Assembly: GCA_031271905.1 (NCBI GenBank)
Contig: JAISUT010000064.1
Span: 1 to 64,000, forward strand
DNA: 64,000 nt
Direction: 5' to 3'
Source: Acidobacteriota bacterium
Lineage (GTDB): Bacteria; Acidobacteriota; UBA6911
The position numbers were made by a program, and so were the translations under genes. Positions 23,834 through 32,461 of this stretch are shown one piece after another. Under the pieces are notes generated by a model, which saw nothing but the letters and a program-made list of their open reading frames with translations, had not been told where the DNA came from and did not search any database. Position 1 is the stretch's first letter. Each line of letters opens with the position of its first letter.

Positions 23834-26776
23834 ATGAAGCTGCCCCGTCTCAACTTCGGAAGCGTCTCCCTGAAAAGAAGGTTCGCCCTGCTGTTCATCG
23901 TCTTCGTCGTCGCCATCCTCTCGATGATGGTCTTCACCACCGTCCAGCAGATCTCCACGGTGGCGCGCATCATCGGCAACGACCTCAGCCTGCCCGTCGC
24001 CAGACGGGCGGCGGCGATGATCGACGGCGACGAGTTCGAGAGGCTGATCCGGGACCGGGACCCCTCCGACCCCTATTACGAGGTCGCGCGGCAGAAGCTG
24101 CTGAAGCTCAAGACGGAGACGGGCTGCCTGTACCTGTACACCATGGCGCCGCTCACGGACACCGTCCACATGTTCATCGTGGACGGGAGCGTCCCGCCGG
24201 ACGACCCGACCTTCGTGCCATTGGGCAGGGAGGAGGACGTCAGCGATTACGAAGCCTCATACGCCAAGACCTTCGAGACCAAGACGCCGCAGACGGGCAC
24301 GCTGGACACGGGCACGCACTGGGGCATCCTGGTCTCCAGCTTCGTGCCCATCTTCAACTCCAAGGGGGACATGGTGGGCGTCGTCGGCTGCGACATCGAC
24401 GCCGAGTCGATCTACCGCGCCATCCGGGCGCAGGTCTTGCGCGAGATATTGATGGTGCTGGTGTTCACCATCCTGGGCGTCGTGCTGTACCTCTCCCTGG
24501 TGGGCGCGGTGGCGAGCCAGAACGAGCAGCTCCTCGAATTGAACCGGAAGGCGCAGGCGGCGGCGGAGGCGAAGAGCAATTTCCTGACGGTGATGAGCCA
24601 CGAGATCCGGACGCCGATGAACGCGGTGGTCGGGATGACCGAGCTTTTGCTCCGGCTCGACCTGCCCAAGGAGGCGAACGAGCACCTGCTCTCGATCAAG
24701 CAGGCGGGTGCCAACCTGCTGTCGATCATCAACGACATCCTGGACTTCTCCAAGATCGAGTCGGGCAGGCTGGAGATCGTCAGGAGCCAGTACATGTTCG
24801 CGTCGATCATAACCGACGTCATCAACATCACGCGCATGAGGATGGGGGAGAAGCGGCTGCGCTTCATCACCCGCATCGACGGCTCCATGCCCTCGGTGTT
24901 CTCCGGCGACGAGGTGCGCATCCGCCAAGTGCTGCTGAACCTCCTCTCCAACGCGGTCAAGTACACCGAGAAGGGGAGCATCACCTTCTCCGCCCACGGC
25001 GAGAAGACGGCGCCCTCGGCCTGCGGCGACGACTACATGCTGTATTTCGACGTGGAGGACACGGGCATCGGCATCAGGGAGGAGAGCCTCGACAAGCTCT
25101 TCGGCGATTTCATCCGGCTGGACAGCAAGAAGAACAGGATCATCGAGGGGACGGGCCTGGGTCTCGCCATCAGCCGGAAGCTTTGCACCCTCATGGGGGG
25201 CGACATCACGGTGAGGAGCGAGTACGGCAAGGGCTCGGTGTTCAGCGCCGCCATCCCGCAACGGGTGGTGAACCCGCAGCCGTTCGCCTCCGTGGACGCC
25301 CCGGAGACCAAGCGCGTCCTCATCTGCGACCGGCGCAACGCCTACTCCAACTCGATAAAATACGCCCTGTCCTTCCAGAAGGTGTTCTACAAGGACGTCA
25401 GGACGCGGGAGGAGCTTGGCGAGGAGCTGGCCAAGGGCGGCTACTCCTGCGTGTTCGTCGGCCTGCCGGAGGCGCGCGCGGTGCGGCGCCTGCTGTGCGA
25501 GCGCGGGTTTGACGCGTCGGTGGTGGTGGCGATCACCGAATACGGCAAGGCGTGCCCCGAAGGCTGCCGCGCGCTGTACATGCCCGCCAACCCGCTGATG
25601 ATCGCCAACATCCTGAACGACAGCGAGCCCGGCGTGGCGACGCTCCGGTCCAAGGCCGTCTCCACCCGCTTCACCGCCCCGGACGCCCGCGTCCTGATCG
25701 TGGACGACATCCAGAGCAACCTGGACGTGGCCGTCGGCCTGCTGGCGCCCTACAAGATGACCGTCGATACGGCGCGCTCGGGGGCGGAGGCCATCGCGAT
25801 GGCGCAAGGGGGCGGATACGACCTCATCCTGATGGACCACATGATGCCCGGCATGGACGGCATCGAGGCGGCGACTGCGATCCGCGCCTTGGACGGCGAC
25901 TATTACAAGAACCTGCCGATCATCATCCTGACGGCGAACGCGATCTCCGGCATGAGGGAGATGTTCCTGGCGGCGGGCTTCAACGACTACCTCGCCAAAC
26001 CGATCGAGATACCGAGGTTCGACAAGGTGATGTCCCAGTGGATCCCCGAATGGAAGAAGGTGAAATCCGGCTGGGGCACGGGGAGCAAGGCCGCCGAAGG
26101 GGCGGCGGCCGGCGCGGGCGGGCCGGCGGGGCTGGCCATCGACGGCGTGGACGTGCCGCTCGGCGTCGCCCGGGTCGGCGGGAGGGTCAAAGACTACCTG
26201 AAAGTCCTCGCCTCGTTCCATGAGGAGATGCGGGAACGCCTCGACGGGCCTGCGGGCTTCGCCTCGTTCGACGCCGACGCCTCGGAGGAGGGGTTGCGGG
26301 ATCTCATCACGGGGGTGCACGGCATCAAAGGCGTCGCCGGGACCATCGGCGCCGCCGGTGTGGCGGCGGAGGCCGCAGAACTGGAGGCGCTGGGACGGGG
26401 CGGCGACGCGGCCGCCGTCGCCGCCAGGCTGCCGGACTTCTGCGAAAAGCTCCGCGCGTTGCAGGAAAGCGTCGCCGACGCCTTGGCTGCGGCGGATCCG
26501 GACGGCGCGGAAACGGCGCCGCCCGCGCCTGCGCCGGCACCCGAGTCGCCATTGCCCCTTGACGCGGACGCCTGTTCCGATGTAAACAGGGGGAAACTCG
26601 AACGGCTGAAGAAGGCCATCGAGGCCTGGGACATCGACGAGACGGACAGGCTTATGGGCGAGTTGGAGCAGTCGGTGACCGACACGGAGGCGAAAAAGAC
26701 CTTGGGACTCGTCTCCGACCTGGTCTTGGGAGGGCGCTACCGCGAGGCGGCGGCGCTGATGGACAAGGGGATATAG
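23834..26776 (+). CDS. Hybrid sensor histidine kinase with degenerate and active receiver domains and Hpt domain
   Basis: 980 aa. Two transmembrane helices (about 17-37 and 205-228) bracket an extracytoplasmic sensor of about 165 residues with a PDC/Cache-like end (WGILVSSFVPIFNSKGDMVGVVGCDID). The kinase core has the H-box MSHEIRTPMNA (His256), N-box LLNLLSNAVKYTEKG, and ATP-lid boxes DTGIGI and GTGLGLAIS. A first receiver (about 490-600) lacks the phospho-acceptor Asp (CVFVGLP). A second (about 617-745) has it at Asp668 (LILMDHMMPGMDG). A C-terminal Hpt domain carries His829 (VHGIKGVAG). This is a complete phosphorelay. The adjacent HD-GYP regulator, 6 bp downstream, is the likely output. 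Confidence 0.93.
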   Translation: MKLPRLNFGSVSLKRRFALLFIVFVVAILSMMVFTTVQQISTVARIIGNDLSLPVARRAAAMIDGDEFERLIRDRDPSDPYYEVARQKLLKLKTETGCLYLYTMAPLTDTVHMFIVDGSVPPDDPTFVPLGREEDVSDYEASYAKTFETKTPQTGTLDTGTHWGILVSSFVPIFNSKGDMVGVVGCDIDAESIYRAIRAQVLREILMVLVFTILGVVLYLSLVGAVASQNEQLLELNRKAQAAAEAKSNFLTVMSHEIRTPMNAVVGMTELLLRLDLPKEANEHLLSIKQAGANLLSIINDILDFSKIESGRLEIVRSQYMFASIITDVINITRMRMGEKRLRFITRIDGSMPSVFSGDEVRIRQVLLNLLSNAVKYTEKGSITFSAHGEKTAPSACGDDYMLYFDVEDTGIGIREESLDKLFGDFIRLDSKKNRIIEGTGLGLAISRKLCTLMGGDITVRSEYGKGSVFSAAIPQRVVNPQPFASVDAPETKRVLICDRRNAYSNSIKYALSFQKVFYKDVRTREELGEELAKGGYSCVFVGLPEARAVRRLLCERGFDASVVVAITEYGKACPEGCRALYMPANPLMIANILNDSEPGVATLRSKAVSTRFTAPDARVLIVDDIQSNLDVAVGLLAPYKMTVDTARSGAEAIAMAQGGGYDLILMDHMMPGMDGIEAATAIRALDGDYYKNLPIIILTANAISGMREMFLAAGFNDYLAKPIEIPRFDKVMSQWIPEWKKVKSGWGTGSKAAEGAAAGAGGPAGLAIDGVDVPLGVARVGGRVKDYLKVLASFHEEMRERLDGPAGFASFDADASEEGLRDLITGVHGIKGVAGTIGAAGVAAEAAELEALGRGGDAAAVAARLPDFCEKLRALQESVADALAAADPDGAETAPPAPAPAPESPLPLDADACSDVNRGKLERLKKAIEAWDIDETDRLMGELEQSVTDTEAKKTLGLVSDLVLGGRYREAAALMDKGI

Positions 26777-26782
26777 GAAGAC

Positions 26783-27820
26783 ATGCCGATGGGGAAGGAA
26801 GCCATCATCCTGGTAGACGACAACCCCTCGAACCTCCGGGTCGGGAAAAGCGTGTTGGGGGACAAGTACACGACCTACACCGCTTCTTCCGCGACCAGCA
26901 TGTTCGAGATGCTCGAGCGGATCCGGCCATCCCTCATCCTCTTGGACATCGACATGCCGGAGATGAACGGCTACGAGGCGATCAAGAAGCTGAAGCAAGA
27001 CCCCGGCACGAAAGACATCCCCGTCATCTTCGTCACCGGCAACACCGACACCAACAGCGAGCTGGACGGATTCTCCCTGGGGGCGGTCGATTACATCACC
27101 AAGCCCTTCGTGCCCGCCCTCCTGATCAAGCGCATCAAAGTCCACCTGGAGAACAAGAACCTGAACGAAAACCTCCAGAAGATGGTGCACGAGAAGACCC
27201 GGGAGGTGATGAAGCTCCACGATGCGATCATGACCATCGTCGCCGACCTGGTGGAATGCCGGGACGAGACCACGGGCAACCACATCGAGCGCACCCAGCA
27301 TGTGATGCGCCTGCTGATCGAGGCGTTGCAGAAGGACGACCGCTACAGGCGCGAATGTTCCAACTGGGACGTGGACTTGATGCTCCGCTCCTCCCGGCTG
27401 CACGACGTGGGCAAGATCCAGATCAGCGACACCATCCTCAACAAGCCCGGCTCCTTGACCCCGGGGGAGTACGAGGCCATGAAGAAGCACGCCCAGTACG
27501 GCGTGGACATCATCAACCGCATCGAGTTCCTGGCGGAGGAGGGGCAGAGCGACTTCTTCACCTATGCGAAGATCTTCGCCGGGACGCACCACGAGAGGCC
27601 GGACGGCAAGGGCTACCCCAACGGCATGCGCGGCGAGGACATCCCCCTGCTCGGGCGCATCATGGCCATCGCCGACGTCTACGACGCGCTGATCTCGGCG
27701 CGGCCATACAAGCGGGCGTTCTCCAAGGAAGAGTCCCTGCGCATCATAAGAGACGGCGGGGGGACGCAGTTCGACGCCACCCTGGTCGAGGTGTTCCTCG
27801 CAGCCGCGCACGACCTCTAG
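26783..27820 (+). CDS. Response regulator with HD-GYP domain (putative c-di-GMP phosphodiesterase)
   Basis: 345 aa. Receiver domain (about 8-125) with acidic pair VDD, phospho-acceptor Asp55 (LLDIDMPEMNG) and conserved Lys in ITKPF. A helical linker leads to an HD-GYP domain with HDVGKI and THHERPDGKGYPNGM, the residues needed for metal-dependent hydrolysis of cyclic di-GMP. It is translationally close to the hybrid kinase and is its expected target. Cytoplasmic; probably controls motility or biofilm-like behaviour through c-di-GMP. Confidence 0.93.
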   Translation: MPMGKEAIILVDDNPSNLRVGKSVLGDKYTTYTASSATSMFEMLERIRPSLILLDIDMPEMNGYEAIKKLKQDPGTKDIPVIFVTGNTDTNSELDGFSLGAVDYITKPFVPALLIKRIKVHLENKNLNENLQKMVHEKTREVMKLHDAIMTIVADLVECRDETTGNHIERTQHVMRLLIEALQKDDRYRRECSNWDVDLMLRSSRLHDVGKIQISDTILNKPGSLTPGEYEAMKKHAQYGVDIINRIEFLAEEGQSDFFTYAKIFAGTHHERPDGKGYPNGMRGEDIPLLGRIMAIADVYDALISARPYKRAFSKEESLRIIRDGGGTQFDATLVEVFLAAAHDL

Positions 27821-27856
27821 GCGCGGCGCCACCGTCCCTTCCGCCACCCCTTTCAG

Positions 27857-27917
27857 GGAACCTCTAAAAAACCCGGACGCTGCGTCGCGCCTTGCCTGCG
27901 AGCTTTTTAGAGGTCCC
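27857..27917 (+). repeat. MITE-like element, copy f (short form)
   Basis: 61-bp element, ends GGAACCTCTAAAAA and TTTTTAGAGGTCCC, flanked by TTTCAG and CTTCAG (5 of 6). It sits between convergent genes and encodes, on the minus strand, the last residues and stop codon of the twin ATPase. Confidence 0.88.
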
Positions 27918-29453
27918 CTTCAGCCGCAGCACGCGCCTGACGCCGCGCGGCACCTCGTCCGCCCGGTGCGACACGTAGACCACGGTGACGCGCCCCAGGC
28001 GCATCAACTCCTCCACCGCCCGCAAGAACAGCCGTCGATAGGCGGCGTCCAGCCCCTGGCACGGCTCGTCCAGCACCAGCAACTCGGGGGACTTCACCAA
28101 GGCGCGCGCGAGCAACACCATGCGTTGGAGCCCGGCGGAGAGGTCGCCGAACCGCTCCCCGGCGCGCCGGCCCAGGCGGAAGCCCTCCAGCCACCCCTGC
28201 GCGGCGCGGCGCTCGGCGGCGGTCGGCCTCCTGAAGCAGCCGTAGGAGTCCTGGAACCCCGTGAGCACGGCATCCAGGCACGTCTGCCCCTCGGGGAAGT
28301 GCAGATGCAGTTCGGGCGACACCCAGCCGATGCGCTTTTTCAGGCTCCAGACGCTTTCGCCGCCGCCCCGCCGCCGCCCGAAGACATAGACCCGGTTGGC
28401 ATACGCCTGCGGGTGGTCGCCGACGACCATGCCCAGCAACGTGCTCTTGCCCGAGCCGTTAGGCCCGACCAGCGCCCAGTGCTCGCCCCGCCGCACCGTC
28501 CAGTCGAGGTTTTCAAAGACCGTGCACCCGCCGTAGGCGACCGAGACCCCCTCCATGCGCACCAGTTCGTCGGAGGCGGCGCGGCGCGGCGTCCTCGCAG
28601 GCGCGGGGAAGGAGAATCCCCCGGCGTCCGGCGGGGCGTCGGGGCGTAGCGCCGCACAGACGGCGGGATGCCGCAACATCTCCCGCAACGGCCCCGACGC
28701 CGCGATGCGGCAACCTTCGACGCAGGCCAGGTGCGTGACGCCGCGCGGCAGTTCGTCCAGGCGCTTGGCGACCAGCAGGAGGTGGAACCCCGGCCGTCGC
28801 ATCAAGCCCGCCAGGATCCGCTTCAATTGCGGGCGGAAGCGCGCGTCCAGCCCCGCGAAGGGGTCGTCGAGGATGAGCAGGCGCGGACGGCGCAGGAGGG
28901 CGCGGGCGATCAAGACCTTGCGCATCTCGCCGTTGGAAAGGGCGGGCAGGCAGAGCCCCTCCAGGTGTCCGACGCCGACGAGGCGCACGACCTCCTTTCG
29001 CAGACGGTCGAAAGCGGCGACGGCGCGCGGCGGGTCGTCCCGGACTTCGTAGGGGTTGATCTCGCAGACGCCCTCGCGGCCGAGGAAGCGCCGCACCGTC
29101 GCGCCCTCCCCTTCCCCGCCGTAGGCGTCGAACCAGCGCATGGCGGCGGGGCCGTCGCCTGCGATGCGCTTCTGCTGCTCGAAGGAGACCAGCGCCACGG
29201 CATCCCCCGGCGAGCATCCCCGCCGAGGCCGGAAGCGGCACGCCACCTCGCCGCCGACGACCGGCGCCTGTCCGGCGAGGGCGGCGGCGAACAAGGTCTT
29301 GCCCGAACCGTTCGCCCCGACCAGCGCCCACTGCTGCCCCCGCTCCAGCGCCCAGCGCACGCCTTGGAAAAACAACTCGTCGCCGGAGCGGATGCCCGCC
29401 CCTGAAAGCTCCAACAGCGGCAGGCGGCGCCGGATTCGCCGTCCCTCTCCCAT
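27864..29453 (-). CDS. ModF-like protein with two ABC ATPase domains
   Basis: 529 aa with tandem nucleotide-binding domains. Domain 1 has Walker A GANGSGKT and Walker B LLILDDPFAGLD; its signature is the divergent LSNGEMRK. Domain 2 has GPNGSGKST, the signature LSAGLQRM and LLVLDEPCQGLD. There is no membrane domain, and the layout matches ModF/PhrA-type proteins, whose role (molybdenum-linked or other soluble ATPase function) is unsettled. The C-terminal tail after VLRL (KGTSKKLAGKARRSVRVF) is translated from repeat copy f, so the native C-terminus was replaced or extended. Start ATG 29453 is plausible; no strong SD. Confidence 0.8.
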   Translation of the reverse strand: MGEGRRIRRRLPLLELSGAGIRSGDELFFQGVRWALERGQQWALVGANGSGKTLFAAALAGQAPVVGGEVACRFRPRRGCSPGDAVALVSFEQQKRIAGDGPAAMRWFDAYGGEGEGATVRRFLGREGVCEINPYEVRDDPPRAVAAFDRLRKEVVRLVGVGHLEGLCLPALSNGEMRKVLIARALLRRPRLLILDDPFAGLDARFRPQLKRILAGLMRRPGFHLLLVAKRLDELPRGVTHLACVEGCRIAASGPLREMLRHPAVCAALRPDAPPDAGGFSFPAPARTPRRAASDELVRMEGVSVAYGGCTVFENLDWTVRRGEHWALVGPNGSGKSTLLGMVVGDHPQAYANRVYVFGRRRGGGESVWSLKKRIGWVSPELHLHFPEGQTCLDAVLTGFQDSYGCFRRPTAAERRAAQGWLEGFRLGRRAGERFGDLSAGLQRMVLLARALVKSPELLVLDEPCQGLDAAYRRLFLRAVEELMRLGRVTVVYVSHRADEVPRGVRRVLRLKGTSKKLAGKARRSVRVF

Positions 29454-29517
29454 CCCAGCCCTTTGCGCGGCCGCCCGCCGTTAGCGCCGCAGCGCGCCAC
29501 GCCACGGCGGACGGCCG

Positions 29518-31380
29518 CTAAAATGCGTCAGTCCTGCGCGGGCCTTGCGCGTAGTCCTCGGCGCTCCGCCCCTTGATGAAGTCGCCCGTGGACATCTCCT
29601 TGTAGCTCGCCCCCGGGAAGACCATCGGGTAGACCTCCGCGTCCGGGTCGATGACGACCTCCAGGAACGCCGCCCCCTCGAAGGCTATGAACCGCTCCAG
29701 CGCCTCGCGCAACCGCCCCTGGTCCTCCAACCGCTCGGCGAAGCCGAATCCGTCCGCCTGCGCCGCCTTGACGAAATCCTTCCGCCGCAGGGTCTTGTCC
29801 GAGCCGGAGAAGCGGTTGTCGAAAAACAGCTTCTGCCACTGCCGCACCATGCCGTCGGCGTGGTTGTTCAGCAACAGCACCTTGACCGGCAGGCCGTAGG
29901 TGGTGGCGGTCTCCAGCTCGCCGATGTTCATGCGCATGCTGCCGTCGCCGTCCACGTCGATCACCAACCGGTCGGGGAACGCCGCCTGCGCGCCGATGGC
30001 CGCCGGAAGGCCGAAGCCCATCGTCCCCATCGAGCCGGAGGTGAGGAAAAGGCGCGGCGCCTTGAAGTCGAGGTACTGCGCCGCCCACATCTGGTGCTGC
30101 CCCACGCCGGTGGCGACGATGGCGTCGCCCTTGCCCGCCGCGGCGCCTTTGACGACTTCGTTCAGGCATTCCAGCACCTGTTGCGGCTGGATGGCTCGGC
30201 TGGAGCGGTCGTAGCCCCGGGCATGCTTCTCGCGCAGCTTGCGGACGTGCTCCAGCCAGGGGGAGAAATCCTTGTCGAAGCCTTCCTTGCGCGCCGCCAG
30301 CTCGGCGAAGGCGTCGCCCGCGTCGCCCACGTGCGCCCAAGAGACCTGCTTGACCTTGCCGATCTCGGCGGCGTCGATGTCGATGTGCGCGATGTATCTC
30401 GCGTTGGGCGCGAACTCCTGCACCTTGCCCGCCACGCGGTCGTCGAAGCGCGCCCCCGCCACGAGCAGGAAGTCGCAGTCGGTCACGGCGTAGTTGGCGT
30501 ACGCCATGCCGTGCATCCCCAGCATCTGCAAAGACAGGTCGGACGTGGTGTCCACCGCGCCGATGCCCATCAGGGTCGTGACCACGGGGATGCCGAACGC
30601 CTCGGCGAAGCGGCGCAACTGCGGCGCGCCGCCGCCCAGGATGACGCCGCCGCCGGCGCAGACGAGCGGACGCTCCGACTTGCGCAGCATGCCGAGCAGC
30701 TCCGCGCACTCGGCGTCGGACAGCTTCGCCGACGCCAGCCGCTTCATGCGGGTCTCGTAGCCGCGGAAGCGGACGGTGCCGCCCCCCTTGAAAACGCCCT
30801 CCCAGTTCTGCACGTCCTTGGGGACGTCGATGACCACGGGGCCGGGACGCCCGCTGCGGGCGATCTCGAAGGCGGTGCGCACGACGGACTCCAGCTCCTC
30901 GGGACGCTCCACCAGGAAGACGTGCTTGGCGCAGGCGCTCATCAGGTTGAACACCGGCGCCTCCTGGAAGGCGTCGGTGCCGATGGCGGCGCGCGCCACC
31001 TGCCCGCATATCAGCACGACCGGGATCGAGTCCGCCATGCAGTCGCGGATGGGGGTGACGCTGTTGGTGGCCGCCGGCCCCGACGTGACGACGAAGACGC
31101 CGACCTTGCCGCTCGAGCGGGCGTAGCCCGCCGCCATGAATCCCGCCCCCTGCTCGTTGGCGGGGATGATCAACTGCATCTGCTTGTCGCGGCGCGCCTC
31201 CCGCTCGGCGTTATACCTGAAGATCGCGTCAAAGACCGGCAGGATGGCCCCGCCCGTGTACCCGAACACGGTGTCAGTCCCCTCCTCGGCCAGCACTTGG
31301 ACGATCATCTCCGCGCCGGTCATGCGCCTGCCGGCCAGGGGATGCGGTTGTCTATCGGTTTGAGTGTTTGCATCTGCCAT
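29518..31380 (-). CDS. ilvB: Acetolactate synthase, large catalytic subunit
   Basis: 620 aa from ATG 31380 (CAGGAG just upstream; the two upstream Met codons lack an SD). ThDP-dependent enzyme making 2-acetolactate or 2-aceto-2-hydroxybutyrate, the first common step of branched-chain amino acid synthesis. Present are the catalytic glutamate region NEQGAGFMAAGYAR, the FAD/ThDP domains and the ThDP-Mg motif GDGSMRMNIGELETA with downstream NN. One oddity is GYTGGAILPVFDAI where most family members have GYPGG. It lies 33 bp downstream of ilvN, the reverse of the usual gene order, and under the ilv attenuator. Confidence 0.94.
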   Translation of the reverse strand: MADANTQTDRQPHPLAGRRMTGAEMIVQVLAEEGTDTVFGYTGGAILPVFDAIFRYNAEREARRDKQMQLIIPANEQGAGFMAAGYARSSGKVGVFVVTSGPAATNSVTPIRDCMADSIPVVLICGQVARAAIGTDAFQEAPVFNLMSACAKHVFLVERPEELESVVRTAFEIARSGRPGPVVIDVPKDVQNWEGVFKGGGTVRFRGYETRMKRLASAKLSDAECAELLGMLRKSERPLVCAGGGVILGGGAPQLRRFAEAFGIPVVTTLMGIGAVDTTSDLSLQMLGMHGMAYANYAVTDCDFLLVAGARFDDRVAGKVQEFAPNARYIAHIDIDAAEIGKVKQVSWAHVGDAGDAFAELAARKEGFDKDFSPWLEHVRKLREKHARGYDRSSRAIQPQQVLECLNEVVKGAAAGKGDAIVATGVGQHQMWAAQYLDFKAPRLFLTSGSMGTMGFGLPAAIGAQAAFPDRLVIDVDGDGSMRMNIGELETATTYGLPVKVLLLNNHADGMVRQWQKLFFDNRFSGSDKTLRRKDFVKAAQADGFGFAERLEDQGRLREALERFIAFEGAAFLEVVIDPDAEVYPMVFPGASYKEMSTGDFIKGRSAEDYAQGPRRTDAF

Positions 31381-31413
31381 TTCCTGCTCCTGTGTCATGT
31401 TCACGTTTCGGGG

Positions 31414-31992
31414 TCAGCGCGACGCCTCGACGGGGTCTTCCTCGACCACGGTCTCCGGGGCGAACCGCGAGTGCAGGTTGCGGCGCAGGGCGACCTGGCC
31501 GGTGCGCACCATCTCGTCGATGCCGTAGGGGCGGACGACGTCGAGGAACGCCTCGATCTTGCCGCTGTCGCCGGTGACCTCGAAGACGTAGTTCTCCGGC
31601 GTCGCCGTGACGACGCGCGCCCGGAATATCTCCGCCTCGGTCAGCAGGGAGGTGCGCCGCCCCTCCTTGGCGTGGACGCGCACCAGCACCAGCTCGCGCT
31701 CCACGCAGTTGGTGTCGGTCAAGTCGGCGGCCTCCACCGCGTTGGGGAGCTTCTCGACCTGCCGCAGGATCTGCTGCGCCAAAAGCGGCTCGCAACGCAC
31801 CACCATCGTGATGCGGGAAAGCGTGGAGTCGGCGGTGCGGGCGACGGTCAGGCTCTCGATGTTGTAGCCCCGGGCGCTGAAAAGCCCGGCGATGCGCGAC
31901 AGCACGCCGAAGCGGTTCTCCACGAGGATGGAAAGCGTCCGCGTGCTTTCGAGCGGATCTGTTTTTTCAACGAATGGGATGGCGCTCGCCAT
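31414..31992 (-). CDS. ilvN: Acetolactate synthase, small regulatory subunit
   Basis: 192 aa from ATG 31992, preceded by a full AGGAGG. N-terminal ACT domain RTLSILVENRFGVLSRIAGLFSARGYNIESLTVA, which binds valine for feedback inhibition, and a C-terminal domain ending in RTGQVALRR. The length is in the long-subunit range typical of non-enteric bacteria. First structural gene after the ilv leader; repeat copy g lies in its 5' leader. Confidence 0.94.
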   Translation of the reverse strand: MASAIPFVEKTDPLESTRTLSILVENRFGVLSRIAGLFSARGYNIESLTVARTADSTLSRITMVVRCEPLLAQQILRQVEKLPNAVEAADLTDTNCVERELVLVRVHAKEGRRTSLLTEAEIFRARVVTATPENYVFEVTGDSGKIEAFLDVVRPYGIDEMVRTGQVALRRNLHSRFAPETVVEEDPVEASR

Positions 31993-32038
31993 GTCAGACC
32001 TCCTGTGTCCCGGCATTGTCCCGGCACATGAACATAAG

Positions 32039-32156
32039 GGAACATCTAAAGCCCCGGACGCTGCGCCGCGCCTTGGTCGAAAATGCTCATTCGCCTCGGC
32101 GAACCCCGCTTTTCGACCTGCGGCGACGCCATGCCTGCGAGTTTTTTAGAGGTTCC
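32039..32156 (+). repeat. MITE-like element, copy g (long form)
   Basis: 118-bp element, ends GGAACATCTAAAG and TTTTTTAGAGGTTCC, complete central palindrome, flanked by CATAAG and CATAAA (5 of 6). It is inserted between the ilv attenuator hairpin and ilvN; its right flank merges with the terminator's T-tract. Confidence 0.9.
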
Positions 32157-32159
32157 CAT

Positions 32160-32191
32160 AAAAAAAGCCGTCGTCCGGTTTGGGCGACGGC
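32160..32191 (-). terminator. ilv attenuator (rho-independent terminator 3:4 hairpin)
   Basis: On the minus strand the stem GCCGTCG/CGACGGC (loop of 11 nt) is followed by at least six T residues. The upstream segment GACGGC (32221-32216), overlapping the leader-peptide stop codon, is complementary to the 5' arm GCCGTC. This provides a mutually exclusive antiterminator, as in classical amino-acid attenuators. Confidence 0.85.
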
Positions 32192-32219
32192 CTCCCTCCC
32201 CTGCATTGGGGGTTTGCCG

Positions 32220-32339
32220 TCATCCGAACCGTGCCACGGTAAGGACGTCGATGTTGATGACGGATACGATGGCGACGGCGGACAGGGCGGCGCCGTCGGG
32301 GGTGATGTTGCCGATAAACCGCGAATTCGCCGTGTGCAT
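32220..32339 (-). CDS. ilv leader peptide
   Basis: 39 aa from ATG 32339 with AAGGA six bases upstream. The C-terminal half is rich in the regulatory amino acids (AVAIVSVINIDVLTV: nine of fifteen residues are Val, Ile or Leu). It ends at the base of the antiterminator segment, about 25 nt before the attenuator hairpin. Ribosome stalling at scarce Val-, Ile- or Leu-tRNA would favour the antiterminator and allow ilvN-ilvB transcription. Too short for standard annotation. Length and composition resemble ilvL/ilvB leaders of other bacteria, though I recognise it by design rather than homology. Confidence 0.8.
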   Translation of the reverse strand: MHTANSRFIGNITPDGAALSAVAIVSVINIDVLTVARFG

Positions 32340-32402
32340 GTCCGTCCTTCCGCCTCTTCCCTTGCGCCCGCCCTCGCCTCGCCGCACAAAAAATACGGTC
32401 AA

Positions 32403-32430
32403 ATCGTAACAAGGTGTATTGTTTTGTCAA
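32403..32430 (-). promoter_or_regulatory. Sigma70-type promoter of the ilv leader
   Basis: The minus strand carries a perfect -35 TTGACA, a 16-bp spacer and TACGAT as -10. Predicted transcription start is near 32396, giving a leader of about 57 nt before the leader peptide start. It is the AT-richest sequence in this area. Confidence 0.8.
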
Positions 32431-32461
32431 TGGGGTTTGGGAAATTTGAGGGGAGGGCGTG

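Noticed and set aside
24257-27847. 1196-aa minus-strand ORF opposite the histidine kinase and HD-GYP genes
   Set aside because: Its translation is low-complexity His/Asp/Arg-rich and is the antisense shadow of two well-supported genes; such long shadows are expected in DNA with very high GC at third codon positions.
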